Below are positions 33,572 to 45,963 of a stretch of 64,000 nt of DNA, in pieces. The DNA is from Glandiceps talaboti. Its lineage: Eukaryota > Hemichordata > Enteropneusta > Spengelidae. The notes below the pieces were generated by a model. It was not told the DNA's origin. It was given only the letters and a program-made list of their open reading frames with translations, and ran no database searches. The translations under genes and the position numbers were made by a program. The stretch is from NCBI RefSeq assembly GCF_964340395.1, contig NC_135561.1:4297501-4361500 (forward strand), read 5' to 3'. Every line of letters begins with the position of its first letter. The first letter of the stretch is position 1.

Positions 33572-35443
33572 CTGAAATTGAATGAGAAACAGAATCTATA
33601 AAGTAAAAGATTAGTTACTATCATCACTGACCTTACAGCTTTCAAATTAATACCTAAATCAAAGTGCTGGTGAAGAGATGATTTAATACCATGAGTAGCA
33701 TCTAGACTAAGTGCTCCTTGGATCTGAATCTAAAATAATTATGATCAAAAACACTCACAACAACCCTAAATTACAATGTACTTGCCTTGTTACCTGCAAT
33801 AATTGCAGCGTTTGTTGTGATTTTGAGGGTATTTTTTCATTCCAATGTTTAACTGGAACCAAACACTACAATTCCTGTAATGTTTAACACAAATACACAT
33901 GTAGACGAGATTACGCTGAAAACGTGAGCGAGATGTCGGCATACTACCCATTTGAAAATGCTGCATGCGTTGCTACTTTTGCCAATTTTGATGGGATGGG
34001 TGTACCTCTCAACATTTCTTGGGTCTTGAAGGTTCCGTAATTAATGTTGGAGTTAGGAAATCACATCCAAATTTTTGGCAGGTAAGGCTTAATTTAGCAG
34101 AAAAATTCACACAACTTTGCAATTCAGATTTGAATTGCTTCCGTCTATTTGCGTTAACATTACAGGAATTGTAGCATACACTTCCAGTTAAAACATCAGA
34201 ACGAAAAAAGCACAAAACAGAAGAAAACCCCCTAAAAATCACAACAAACACTACAATTACTGCAGCTATTGCCATGTGTATTTGAGCCATTCCATATTAG
34301 TTGTTACTCTGTCTTCAAGTATACATATTTACTATTTTAGTTGACTTTGAACAAATCGCTGAATCAACATAGACTTTAATTTAAAACATGGAATGTTTCA
34401 TTAAAAATACATTATCAATAAATTCTTACAATTTCACAATTATTAACAAAATAACAGTGAACACAAAACTGTGAGTGTTGTATTGTTTATGGTGACTTTT
34501 ACTAAGGAACTTCATTGTAAGGCATACATCCGCATGAATTGAATATAATTATAACTCCACATTTTTTGTAAATTTCATGGAGGTATTGGGTATTCAATAT
34601 TTACATGTATATAAAAATTAGCAATAGGCCTATGTCCCTTTAAACGGTATTTATTCACCATTGCATAACTGCAACATACGTCATAAAAGGAACAACACAA
34701 GGAGGAAGTGATATATGCATGCTAGTGGGCAATAATTGACACTGTATTGACACGGCATTTATTTATTTCTATTACTAATTAACAAGGTCAAAAACATGGC
34801 AATTATTAGTTTTGCAGAAATATGAATATCTCTCATTATTCACACGGACAACAATCGATAACTGTGATAGTCGAGGAGGGAATACATGTTGACAGATTTG
34901 GGGGCTTTGACCTTTGAAGTAAAAACCTCGTAAGAAATGGCCCCGCCTGGGTCGGACAGGAAGCAAAAATATCAAATTTTCTGAAGTTAATTTATCACAT
35001 AAATTTGTGGATAATAATGCAATGCATCGTTCAGTTTCATTTATAGTTCCAAATTAATATATCTACGTTGCGAATATTAAAACGGCCATAGCAACTCCAC
35101 GACGTGATTTAGATCGCGAGGCCTCTCCTAGATTCTGGCTAGCAGTGGCACTCGTCATTTCAATTTCACGCAGTACGTATTTCATGTACATAGCAAACGA
35201 GCATTTGTCAGGTTGGGAAAGTACAACTCGGTGAATAGCGAAATGTCGTGACTGACAGTAAAACTGGGATTGAAAATGATAACATAATTATTTACAACCA
35301 ATTTCGATACTACGAAATAAATGCCCCAAGCGACTACAGACATACACATGTGTACATGAAGAAGTCATTCAAAAATGGCGTCCACCTGATACAGCGTATC
35401 ACTTCCACTGCAAAATAAACGCCTAAAATACAATATATCTCAC
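33572..35443 (-). other. Staufen 5' intron
   Basis: Exon 33338-33571 opens with a good acceptor (AATTTCAG) 18 nt before the ATG, so a non-coding exon lies upstream. The intron holds a foldback element at 33790-34285; otherwise nothing is recognised. Confidence 0.55.
33790..34285. mobile_element. Foldback element, about 495 bp
   Basis: The left arm (GCAATAATTGCAGCGTTTGT, TTGTGATTTTGAGGG, CTACAATTCCTGTAATGTT) pairs with the right arm (AACATTACAGGAATTGTAG, CCCCTAAAAATCACAAC, AAACACTACAATTACTGC). Arms are about 110-120 bp with a spacer of about 230 bp and no coding sequence. Confidence 0.75.
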
Positions 35444-35530
35444 CTTTTTGTTGAGCACGTAAAAGAATAAAACTTGAAACCAAGTAGCCGTAGGTAGATT
35501 GTCTGAAATTAAGGAATTAGGCGAAATATC
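35444..35530 (-). promoter_or_regulatory. STAU: Candidate Staufen non-coding first exon
   Basis: On the minus strand GCTCAACAAAAAG|GTGAGATAT offers a good donor (exon end 35444) upstream of the coding exons. The start is unknown. CpGs around 35050-35460 are more common than in introns. The assignment rests only on the donor and position. Confidence 0.35.
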
Positions 35531-35912
35531 TTAACATTGGCAAACACTAAAGAAAATACAAGTCTAACATGTGGACGTGTAGGCTGCAACCCCAAGAGTA
35601 AAAGCATACGTAATTTCAGTCCAACATTCGTCTTCATCAATTTTAAGATTTCTTCAAAACTAGAATCAAATAATTAATTTTCTCAGATTGAAAATAACAA
35701 AAATAAATTTTATTATATTTGAATAGTAATTTTATTTATCTTAACGTAAAATAGAATAAATTTTATTACGAAAAAAATAATATAAACAAAGTAAACTATG
35801 TCACTGACTGTGACGTCACATGAATATGCTTCAGTCGCAGACTGAGTCGCCCTTGTCCTGACCGTATGTAAGTTACGTTCATGGTTGTCGATTGTTGGAT
35901 GAAGATAAACGT

Positions 35913-35952
35913 TGTACCATGGAAGTAGGGGTTCTACTTCCATGGTTGTACG
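35913..35952. repeat. Short perfect palindrome
   Basis: ACCATGGAAGTAG and CTACTTCCATGGT, 13-bp perfect arms with a 5-base loop. Confidence 0.85.
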
Positions 35953-35967
35953 GACTACAGTCGCTCC

Positions 35968-36199
35968 AAAAATGACCTGTTCGATTTCGCGTTGCGGTTG
36001 CAATTATGACCAAGAATTTTTTGAAAGGCAATTTTGGCTATTTTCAATGCACAAAGTTTGGTATAGATTTAAAACGAAAACTGGACAGTTTGTTTATTTC
36101 CGCTGCCCTCATCAGGATACAGATTCATATTCAAAGAGGAAAAAGAAGGAAAGTGATAGTAAACAATTCATAAACAATACATTTACTCTTCCTGATTAA
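35968..36199 (+). other. Unidentified open frame, possible gene fragment
   Basis: From ATG at 35969 the frame reads MTCSISRCGCNYDQEFFERQ and then VWYRFKTKTGQFVYFRCPHQ, ending TLPD. The Cys/His spacing and the YRFKTKTGQ...YFRC pattern vaguely recall zinc-binding domains of transposon-derived proteins (FLYWCH-like), but I do not recognise it. It could be a fragment of a transposon or an exon; the frame runs into a tetranucleotide repeat. Confidence 0.25.
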
Positions 36200-36220
36200 T
36201 AAATTAATAGATTAATTGAA

Positions 36221-36482
36221 TAATGAATGAATGAATGAATGAATGAATGAATGAACGAATGAATGAATGAATGAATGAATGAATGAATGAAAGAATGAAT
36301 GAATGAATGAATGAATGAATGAATGAAAGAATGAACGAATGATGAATGAACAAATGAACGAACGAATGAACGAAAGAACAATGAATGAATGAATCATAGT
36401 CATTCGAAGGGCGCATTGATTATAAAGAAATAATTGGTAGTGTAACCAATGTAATCACAAGACCCATGTGGTTAAAATATAT

Positions 36483-36530
<48 letters not shown>
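36221..36530. repeat. GAAT tetranucleotide repeat and CA repeat
   Basis: GAAT units with GAAC and GAAA variants at 36221-36395, then a pure CA run at about 36485-36530. Confidence 0.95.
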
Positions 36531-36533
<3 letters not shown>

Positions 36534-37289
36534 TTCATTCAGTAGTATAGTTTTTCCCTCCTAGCTCCATTTCTTTGTGGTTTTCTTCTCGTGGGATAAC
36601 TACTACCTGCTAGATTTCTGAGCTTCATTGGACAGACTCGGAGGTCTGTTCCAGGGACCTCGTCGGATCAACGATAATTCAAGGAAATTTATCAATGATT
36701 AGTCAACGAAAGAGGAACAACGATTAGTCTACGTACGATTTATCCCCCTTGTCGTCTTGTTTGGCATATGTTGCAGCAACCCTAGGCCTGTATTGTCACT
36801 ATTTTCACAAACGAAATAAAGAAGGGGGTGTTTCATTGGAGATATTCTTGCTGAGCGTATTTTCTGGCCGCTCTTTAGGTCGTCAACCCCATAGTACAGA
36901 CCCCCCTCTCCGATACCTGAATCATCGAATATCCAGCGAAACATCGAATCGTCATCGAAAGAAGATCAACGGTAACATTACGGGAGAAGACGACGTCTAA
37001 ATATATTTATAATTTGGTTGGTTGCCGACCGAAGTTCCACGAATAATCAATGGATGTCAGTCACGGTCATCGCCTGGTGGCAGCTACTGTAATTATTATC
37101 TTCATTGAAGACAACGAATTCTTCGTTCCCTACATACCCCCTAATTTTCCCGCGTGTCGTGGTGTGTGTGAGTGGTGTGGTTAAAAGTCTACCCATCGAC
37201 ATCACTCACATAGGATATAATACCGACATCAAACAACCACAGATCAAAGAATGAACAGAGAAGATCGTTACACTACAATCATCTCTATA
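36531..37289. other. Gene-free, CpG-containing stretch
   Basis: More CpG than its surroundings. Open frames of 70-80 codons exist on both strands around 36729-37000 but match nothing I know and have no splice context. Could be a promoter or an old element. Confidence 0.3.
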
Positions 37290-37400
37290 AGTGAATGGAG
37301 ATCATCTCTACAAATGAATGGAGATCATCTCTACTAGTGAGTGGAGATGATCTCTACTATTGAGTGGAGATCATCTCAACTATAGTAAGTGAAGATGATC
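37290..37400. repeat. Tandem palindromic repeat
   Basis: Four to five units of about 27-30 bp (GTGAATGGAGATCATCTCTA). Each holds the palindrome GAGATCATCTC or GAGATGATCTC, so the array is a row of small inverted repeats. Confidence 0.8.
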
Positions 37401-37613
37401 GTAGTAATCATAACTCGTACAGTAAAGGAACAGTACAGTTGGGAGCCTAACGCATCCCCATTTGATATCGCAAAATTTCATTTAGGCCTGAATTAAAAAA
37501 AATGAAGCTATCACAGACCACTAGTGGCATGATATACCGATAGAGTGGGTAATTAGGTATACAACATCATGAATGTGGATCTCTATGTAGGTACTTTTCT
37601 AATTCTGTATCCT

Positions 37614-37990
37614 GCATTAGGCCTAACAAAAACGTTGTGTGCCGGGTTCCGATTATGCTCAATTTTAGAATAGGTGCGGTAGGTAGATATTTTATTTTAT
37701 TATGTATATTTTTTCATGTGTGAGTGTCTAGTTCAGGTTTTCCTTTGTTTTCCAAATGATCTCTGTGTTATTTATTTCTTCCTTAGCTATCAGATGTACA
37801 GCCATTACAGATTGGAAGAACAGTTTTATATGTCATTTTCCGCATCCAATATATCTCGTGAGTCTTCACAATTTTTGCAATTTTATTTTATTTTTTCTCA
37901 AATACGTAAAAAAAGTTTTGGGTCGGCAGTAAAAAACTGGGTGGGGTAGGGTAACCGGAACCAAACAATTATTTTCTAGGCCTTATCTCC
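37614..37990. mobile_element. MITE, family D, copy 1
   Basis: The left end TTAGGCCTAACAAAAAC, with GGGTTCCGATTA inside, and the right end AACCGGAACCAAACAATTAT with CTAGGCCTTA are inverted. The copy at 45578-45963 matches over its whole length, including GATGTACAGCCATTACAGAT. About 375 bp, non-coding. Confidence 0.85.
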
Positions 37991-38449
37991 GTGGCATATC
38001 CACGATGAAGGCCGAAGGTGAATAATACTTTTTTATTTTTTACAATTTTATTGACGTTTACCTTTAACTACGGGATTCATATACGCTCTCGATCTCACAC
38101 AATGACCCGAACTGTGATCATATAGTGAACTTGTCACGATTTCTCCTACTCTTCAGTATTAAAATTAATTATTTTTTCGTTTTTGTTCGGCGAGCCGCCA
38201 CCTTCAGATTGAAAATGTCCGTGACGAAGATAGAGGGCCTCGCTAAACTTCAAACACAATAGGCTAAGTGGTCTTTAATAAGCCACCAGAAAGTTTGTGG
38301 GGAGCTAGTATAGTGGGACTATAACTGAGAGATCGAAGGCATTGCTGTACACATTCTTTTGCGTCTCAAAAGCAGAACTGTTTCTTGGAAATGTTCATAG
38401 ATTTGTCGTTGTCAAGTTCTCAGTCACAGATAACCGTATAAAGGTACAC

Positions 38450-38583
38450 AGTAACAACGTGTTTATGATCGATTGATCGATGATCTACGCTGGAAACCGA
38501 TACGGAAGTAGGTCGTGTAAAAATCACTACTGTGTGTAGGTACTTGATATCCTGGACCCGGAAATAGAATTACATATAACCAG
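38450..38583 (+). promoter_or_regulatory. Candidate non-coding first exon of the downstream gene
   Basis: CATATAACCAG|GTAAGTG is a full-consensus donor (exon end 38583) after a CpG-containing stretch. The next plus-strand acceptor with a start codon is at 45357. The link is a guess from order alone. Confidence 0.25.
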
Positions 38584-39093
38584 GTAAGTGCACAACATAG
38601 AGAGGGTGTTGTGTTTTATGGGGCTTTTAAAGAGACGTTCGATGAAAGTTACGTATTTTTCGTCTTTTTTATGTGAAAATTGTTGCTTACTCTTAAGTAG
38701 AAATATACATGTATGTGGAATTAGTGTTGACCTTCTACCATCAAAGACAAGTAAAAACTCGTTGTAATCTGTACATAGGGGGTGTGATACACTCAACTCC
38801 TTTATTTTGCTCATTTGGAAAAATGATATACTCTCAATGTGCACCTTATCCACGTGATGTGTGGTATCACAACGTTGCAGCAAAACATCGCAGAAACGTG
38901 CACCGGTACCTTTTCCCGGTTTCTTGTGTTGTTAATTGAGTGAGAGCACATCCCCATGGTACAGTGACATGCATACGTTATTGTTATTTGATATGATTAG
39001 CATAGGTGTAGAAAGGTCATTCATATGTCACAACAATTTCAGTCTTTTTCAGGCTTATAGTGTCTGTGCTTAGAGAAGAGACCTTGTTTTTAG

Positions 39094-39893
39094 TAGTACA
39101 GAATTAAAGTTATATGTGTATATCAATAGTACAGAATTAAAGTTATATGAATAGTACAGAATTAAAGTTATATGTGTATATTAATAGTACAGAATTAAAG
39201 TTATATGTGTATATTAATAGTACAGAATTAAAGTTATATGTGTATATTAATAGTATAGAAATAAAGTTATATGTGTATATCGATAGTACAGAATTAAAGT
39301 TATATGTGTATATCAATAGTACAGAATTAAAGTTATATGAATAGTATAGAAATAAAGTTATATGTGTATATCGATAGTACAGAATTAAAGTTATATGTGT
39401 ATATCAATAGTACAGAATTAAAGTTATATGTGTATATTAATAGTATAGAAATAAAGTTATATGTGTATATTAATCGTACAGAATTAAAGTTATATGTGTA
39501 TATCAATAGTACAGAATTAAAGTTATATGAATAGTATAGAAATAAAGTTATATGTGTATATCGATAGTACAGAATTAAAGTTATATGTGTATATCAATAG
39601 TACAGAATTAAAGTTATATGAATAGTACAGAATTAAAGGTATATATGTATATTAATAGTACAGAATTAAAGTTATATGTGTATATCAATAGTACAGAATT
39701 AAAGTTATATGTGTATATCAATAGTACAGAATTAAAGTTATATGAATAGTACAGAATTAAAGGTATATATGTATATTAATAGTACAGAATTAAAGTTATA
39801 TGTGTATATCAATAGTACAGAATTAAAGTTATATGAATAGTACAGAATTAAAGGTATATATGTATATTAATAGTACAGAATTAAAGTTATATG
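39094..39893 (+). repeat. Satellite of mixed 33- and 21-bp units
   Basis: About 27 units beginning TAGTACAGAATTAAAGTTAT. Long units add GTGTATATCAA and short units stop at ATGAA, and the two alternate in a higher-order pattern (for example the same order near 39100-39150, 39300-39350 and 39480-39530). The 33- and 21-base periods are multiples of three and give a false open frame. Confidence 0.95.
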
Positions 39894-40027
39894 TATTTGT
39901 CTATATTTAATGTATGTGGAAGTAGACTATTTAAGCCAGATTGCCTAAACAAACAGTCTGATAAAATAAAGAAACACTGTCAAAATACAAAACAAATTCA
40001 TGAATGAATGAATAAACAGGTGATCTT

Positions 40028-40405
40028 AAGTGAATGAATGAATGAATGAATGAATGAATGAATGAATGAATGAATGAATTGATGGATCAATAAGTGAATA
40101 AATAAATTATGCAGACAAACAAACAAACAAACAAACAAACAAACAAACAAACAAACAAACAAACAAACAAACAAACAGACATACATACAGCTAGCAAGAA
40201 TAGAAAAAAAAACCAAAATCCATAAAAATGTTTATTTGTTCAAAATAATGGATACATATGAAGATTAGACCAGCACAAATGAATGTATCCACCCAGTCAT
40301 TCATATAATCTAGCCAACCAACCAACCAACCAACCAACTCACCAACCCACCCACCCACCCAACCAACCAACCAACCAACCAACCAACCAACCAACCAACC
40401 AACCA
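40028..40405. repeat. GAAT, AAAC and AACC tetranucleotide runs
   Basis: GAAT at 40032-40078, AAAC at 40115-40177, and AACC with an ACCC interruption at about 40311-40404, separated by unique DNA. Confidence 0.95.
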
Positions 40406-43391
40406 TGTTCACCCATCCATGCCACTACCCAGTCACTCATTGGCCAATCAGTCAATCAATAACAATTCAGCAGCCAATGAACATCAAATGATCCAACCAA
40501 CTAATAACGTACTAACCCATCATTTATAGATATCAAAAAACTGATTGATATAAAAATCAAAATTGATTGATTGTCATCAAAGTCATAAACACTGATAAAA
40601 AAAGGAAAGCAGTATTAATGAATTTTCCAAAATCTAAATTACAAGTGAAAATTAATTTATTCATAACATTCCAAACAAAAGAGAAACCTGAATAGGTGAA
40701 TTAAATGAAACAAAAAAAAAAAGACTAAAGATAGCTTCCAAAATGTTTTCACTGTGGGCATAGAAATTTTAATATTAGTAAGACGTCTCAAATTATAATA
40801 TTCTGCTGACTCATTGCTTACACAAGCGATTCCTCCAAGATCACATGTCAACCTTTGACCCTTCAACTTTCACCTTTCTAATCATGCCAATGATTCATTT
40901 GTTCTATAACTTGATAGAAACAAAGGTTAGGTGAACAGTTGGATTGTAACAACAACAAATATAGTGTTGATAGGTGGGGCTCTAATCTGTCTAACTTTAT
41001 TTACATTTTAATGGCAATACAGTCTTCATAACCATTTCTGGTAGGAAATGTGGGCAGACAATTTCTTTTTGCTGGTAGCGGGAAAGGAGCAAACAAGGAA
41101 TTTAAGGCCTGATTTTGATACAGAGGAAGGGAAGACATGATGACACTTGCTAGTTAATGCATATTGTGTATGCCAAAATGAAATGTTGGTGTACTGGAAA
41201 GCACAAAAGTACTCCTTGCGGGGAGTAGGTAAATCATTCACAATATCGGGTGGGCAGTGGACTGGTGGACAAGTTGAAACCCAGTGGGTGGGAGGGAATG
41301 CAGATATCCTTCACCACAAATGGGAGGAGCGCACATAAAACCAGTTAAACACCCTCCCCACAATGTTTTTTTAGGAGGGGAGATTCTTTTAAAATCAAAA
41401 TTTTTTAGCCTGAAACAACACAACTGAATACAAACCACAAATCTACCTGTTGGCAGCACCTGTAATTAACAAAATTTATTAGCCATAAATTTCTGAATAG
41501 TAACCCTGAAATGTTTTGAAACAGACCTGGTTCCAGACTGGATGTAAGACATATTATATAGCATATGAGGATATCATGTTGTACCCACTCTTTCTTATTA
41601 TAAAGTTACAACAATACTTGTGTATTGTAATTTTATACCCATTTTTAAATTTAAGGGCTACATTATAGTAGGTATTTGCATATCTTAAAATTGCCCTCTA
41701 AAGTTTATTTTCTTACTTACCACACAAAAATGAGACTCAATATACTGGCATTATGATAGTTTTATCATTTTTGTTGTTTACAGGTGTGATGTTGTATAAC
41801 TCATTGTGTATGTTCTAGACAATGGACAATGATATCTCCCTGTATAACAGTAGCAATGGTATTGTTTACAATTGCCTATAGAACCATTCACAGGGTGGCA
41901 TAATTACCAACTAAATTTCCGTCTAACTACAAATTCTGGTAAATTATCAGAAGTTTAATTTCCTATTTGATATACTTTGTATTGTGGTCTTGTTCATTGA
42001 ATGGTGCTGTGTTTTGAAAAAGTTCATAAACTGAAGTACCTTCCTCAAGGCTTGCTAGACTGAGTCCTTGACCTTTGACCTTATGTATTCATATGAAGCT
42101 TAGACACAATGACAACTGTCACATCTTCACAGTATGTCAATTAATAGCATTCTGGTGTGTTCTTTTTTTGGACGTGTTCTGAAAATATAAAGTGTGAAAT
42201 TTCTCAACCTTTGAGTTTCTACCAGTAGATTTCCAACCATGGTATGTCTTTGTAATAATTAACATCTTGTCAATAACGTTTGGATTTATAAAGTGGAACT
42301 CTAAAAATACAGCTATGGAATGTAACACTATGCACCAATAAGTTATTCATAATTCTAAATGCAGAAGAAATGTATACCCACTTAATACTGTCTATTTACC
42401 CAGTGGTAACCATGGTAACTAGTAGAACAGGGATGGATAGCTAGGAAACACCAGTTTGCAATCAGTAAGATTATTAATTAACAGTTTGTAATAATTATTA
42501 ATAATCTGTAACTATTGAATTTGTCATTCTAATGAGGATCGTGAACCAAGACAGATCGAAAGCTCGATGCTAAAAAAAGAACAACTTTGAACTGCTTGTG
42601 TGTTATGTTATAACCTTTGTAAATCATTTGATCTTCCCACCCCGAATTACACATCATGTTTGAATTTATGAAGTGGAACTCTGAAATGTTGAGTTGTGTG
42701 TACATTGTGTACTACATATGTTCTTCATTATTTTACATGCAGACATCTCTGTCTGTTTACCCAGTGGTAACCATGGTAGGATTACCCTAGCAACCCAGGA
42801 TTTAACCTATTACAATCAATAGGATCAAAGGGAGACACAGCCTATCTCTTTGGGACAATTGTTGTATTGATTAGTAGTAATAATAATAACTGATAAAAAT
42901 CTGAGGCTTAGAGCAGCTACTTGTTGAAATTCAATTATAATACTTTGTTTGCTAAATGTAAACATTTATCCCAAAGGCTGTTGCAAACCAAAAAATGGTC
43001 AAATAATTGAAGCTGAGCCTTATAATACTACATTTCCTTCATAGGTAAGATTTGCTTTAAAATTATGGGACAGACATTGAGTATTTGTACTAGAGATAGT
43101 CACAATCCCTGAGGACAATTACTGCAAACTTTAGTTTGGTTGTGTGGTTTAGTTACTTGTTGGCTGTGTGGGTGTGTGGGCCAATCAAGGAAGTCTTTCA
43201 CAGAATAATATAGAACAGGACAAGATTGACTGATAAGTGGCACAGTGACAAATGACTGTATGCCATTTCAAAATGACGTTTGAGATAAAGTTAAAGATCT
43301 GTTTGTCCGTCCATCCATCCATCCTTCTACCCACCCACTGATCCATCGATTTATGATTGGTGGATTAAAATGACCCAATGACACATATTAT
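40406..43391. other. Gene-free DNA
   Basis: Nothing supported. CCCAGTGGTAACCATGGTA occurs at about 42400 and 42758 with similar surroundings (AAGTGGAACTCT), suggesting a diverged direct repeat of about 360-bp period. Confidence 0.4.
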
Positions 43392-43798
43392 TGCCTAAAC
43401 TAACAACAACACCTAATAATCTGGATGGTAGTCAATCTAGTCTTGCTTGCAGCTCAGTAAGTCAGAACTCTTCTCTGACATTGGAGAAGGAAAAAGGAAC
43501 AACGTCTGAATGGAGTCGTGACTAACTCTGTCTGCAAGCAGGACTATAGTTAGTTTTAGTGCATAGCATGAATATCACTCTGCAGTGATGGTGAGTTTAT
43601 CGTTAGCCTCTACACTAAAACTGTAAAATAGGTTGGCATGTTTGAACTTTAATTTTCTGTAAATTATAGAATCTGAATTGTAAAGCAGATATCTTGTAAA
43701 GAACCCTGGGAACATTCATGATGTAAGACAAGAAATAAATGCCATGTTTTCAGTTCATATTAGTTGACATATGGTATTTTACTTGGTAATAACACACA
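43392..43798. mobile_element. 410-bp dispersed repeat, copy 1, with family A ends inside
   Basis: Nearly identical to 56240-56655 from TTGCCTAAACTAACA to TTACTTGGTAATAACACAC. The first third is palindromic: AATCTAGTCTTGCTTGCAGC against GTCTGCAAGCAGGACTATAG (about 43434-43556), the same termini as the MITE at 3652. The remaining 240 bp follow on one side in both copies. Confidence 0.85.
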
Positions 43799-44189
43799 AA
43801 ATAAATGATGACCCAAATAATCATTTAATGCACCAATCTTGAAGGAAACACTATCATCAATTTCACTTCATTCACTGTTCTCTGAAGAGAAATGACTGTT
43901 GGCTTTACAAGTAACTGAACTGTAAATCCTATAAGTATTTTAAAATTTAGAGTGACTGCATATTAATTTTATGAAGTGAAGGGGACACAAGGCTCAGCTG
44001 TTCATTCAGTCATCAGAATGTGCTCAGTGACTATCACTCATGCTACTATTACTAATTACACCACAAACTCTCAGTAGGGAACAGATTGTCAATGAGGAGA
44101 TGTTTTTCAAAAGTAATGCCAATTTCTTTGACAAACTGTAGATACTGTCGTCGAAAACATTAAGAACTATTGAGAGACTGGCAAGTGTT

Positions 44190-44335
44190 TTTGTTAAGGG
44201 TGGTAAAACTACCTGAGTTTCCCAGTTGTTTTTCCAAGGTTCCCCACCCAAATTATGGTATAATGTATTGAAAATTTGCCTGTCATACCAGATTTACCCC
44301 TTTCTGTTTCCGAGGTTCCCATACCTTAGGACACG
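44190..44335. mobile_element. Family C MITE
   Basis: AGTGTTTTTGTTAAGGGTGG at the left, GGTATAATGTATTGAAAATT in the middle and TTTCTGTTTCCGAGGTTCCC at the right; inverted relative to the copy at 12325. A more diverged relative may lie at about 44680-44790. Confidence 0.75.
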
Positions 44336-44952
44336 GCTGCCCAACAAATGGCTGTACCAGTAATGCATGGAACTCAGCTCACACACTAAAATCACTAACA
44401 CTAGCAAGTTGAAATGTAGAAAAACTTGGTGAAATATCCAAAATCAGACAACAAACCTAGAGACTATTCATAGATCACTGGCATTTTGTCTATGGTATAA
44501 TATTACTGGAGTGCAGTGAATTTGTCAGTCTAAGTGAAAAATTGATGTATTTGGAACCTTGATTCTTTATAACATGTCTATACCTGTCATACAATCATGT
44601 CAGTGCAATCATGAAACTTGTGTTTGCATATAAATATTCATGTATTACTGCAAGATTAAATGCATGATATTTTTGTATGAGCAGATGACAGTGGAAATCT
44701 GGTAAAACTTGCTTCGATTTTCCGTTTGTACTATAATATGGGGAAACCCCAGTACAAGACCTGATGAACTCTGTCAGATTTTCCTCATGTTGTAATATTT
44801 CTAATGTAAACAAAGTTAACTGAGTTTTGATAAGTTTTGTAATCTCCTTTCATGTAGTAAATATTTCTAAGATTTCTATGTACAGTACATTTAGATACAG
44901 AAATACCAGCAAAATAATCTACCAGTTATAAGGTGCCTACACAATTATCTGT

Positions 44953-45168
44953 AGTTGCCAAGTCAGTGGAAAGACTGTCACCAAAAGTGTCAAATAGTTG
45001 CCAAGTCAGTGACAGTGTTGTCACTAAAAGTAACTAATAGTTGTCATTAATTTCCAAGCCAGCAAAAACCTGTAATAGTTGCCAAGTCAGTGACAGTCCT
45101 GTCACCAAAAGGGGTGGCTACTAGTTGCCAAGTCAGTGACAGTCCTGTCACCAAAAGGGGTGGCTACT
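44953..45168. repeat. Tandem repeat, 40-50 bp units
   Basis: Copies of TAGTTGCCAAGTCAGTGACA followed by GTCCTGTCACCAAAAG; the last two are almost identical, earlier ones diverged. Confidence 0.85.
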
Positions 45169-45423
45169 CCCCTTATTTGACTGTATGTATATATGCCGCC
45201 CTATTTTATGATATCAACAAAGTGATGAGAAAAAAGTTTCCATGTTTTAGCAGGGAAGTGTCAGCATGATTGAGCTACCATATATTATAGTCTTAGTATT
45301 GACTATTTCACAATTGCTGAAAAATATAGACTAATTTTCTATTATCTTGTTTTTCAGAATTTCTATGGAGTATTACTGTTTTGATTTGGTATGTTAAATA
45401 GTGTATTTTGCTGAATAAAAACT

Positions 45424-45571
45424 ATGGAGAAAATAAATGGTGAAGAGAGTACTGAGGATCAAAACCAGGGACCACAAACAAGTGAACAGGAAATAGGAGG
45501 GGAAGTTGCAGCCGATAAAAATGAAATTAATACAGATGATGGAAAAAATAATGTGTCAGCCACTCAACAAG
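45424..45571 (+). CDS. First coding exon of an unidentified acidic protein
   Basis: A strong acceptor (CTTGTTTTTCAG, 45357) opens an exon with a 66-nt leader and ATG at 45424. The frame gives 49 residues beginning MEKINGEESTEDQNQGPQTS, rich in Glu, Gln, Asn and Asp, and ends CAACAAG|GTTAGT. If the donor is not used, the frame stops two codons later at TAG, so a 50-residue peptide is an alternative. The composition is typical of a disordered N-terminus and I cannot name the family. Phase-compatible exons may be at 51558-51583 and 61363-61446. A MITE begins 6 nt after the donor. Confidence 0.5.
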
Positions 45572-45577
45572 GTTAGT

Positions 45578-45963
45578 TAGGCCAAACAAAAAAAAATTGT
45601 GTAGTTCCGATTACTCTCAATTTTAGAATAGGTGGGGTAGGTATATTTTTAATTTTATTTAAATTTTTTTTTCATATGTGAGTGTCTAGTTCATGTATTT
45701 ATGTTTTCTGTTGTTTTCCATATGGTCGCTGTGTTGTTGTTTTCTTCTCATCAGATGTACAGCCATTACAGATTGGAAGAACAGTTTTATATTGTCTTTT
45801 TAAGTTGATGTCAGTTTCCGCATCCACTGTTTCTTGCAAGACTTTAAAGTTTTCGCATTTTACTATTTTTTCTTGAATATGTAAAAAAAGTTTAGGGTCG
45901 GCGTGAAAAACTAGGTGGGGTCGGATAACCGGAACCAAACAATTATTTTTTTTAGGCCTTATA
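45578..45963. mobile_element. MITE, family D, copy 2, abutting a splice donor
   Basis: Begins TTAGGCCAAACAAAAA six bases after the exon end at 45571 and ends ACCGGAACCAAACAATTATT with TTAGGCCTTA; matches 37614-37990 over its length. Confidence 0.85.

Noticed and set aside
36196-36416. Phe-Ile-His-Ser repeat frames
   Set aside because: GAAT tetranucleotide repeat.
36729-37000. Overlapping frames on both strands (about 70-83 codons)
   Set aside because: No recognisable domain, no splice or promoter support; could be chance in a slightly GC-richer patch.
39147-39534. ELKLYVYINST repeat frame
   Set aside because: 33/21-bp satellite; no start context or flanking exon.
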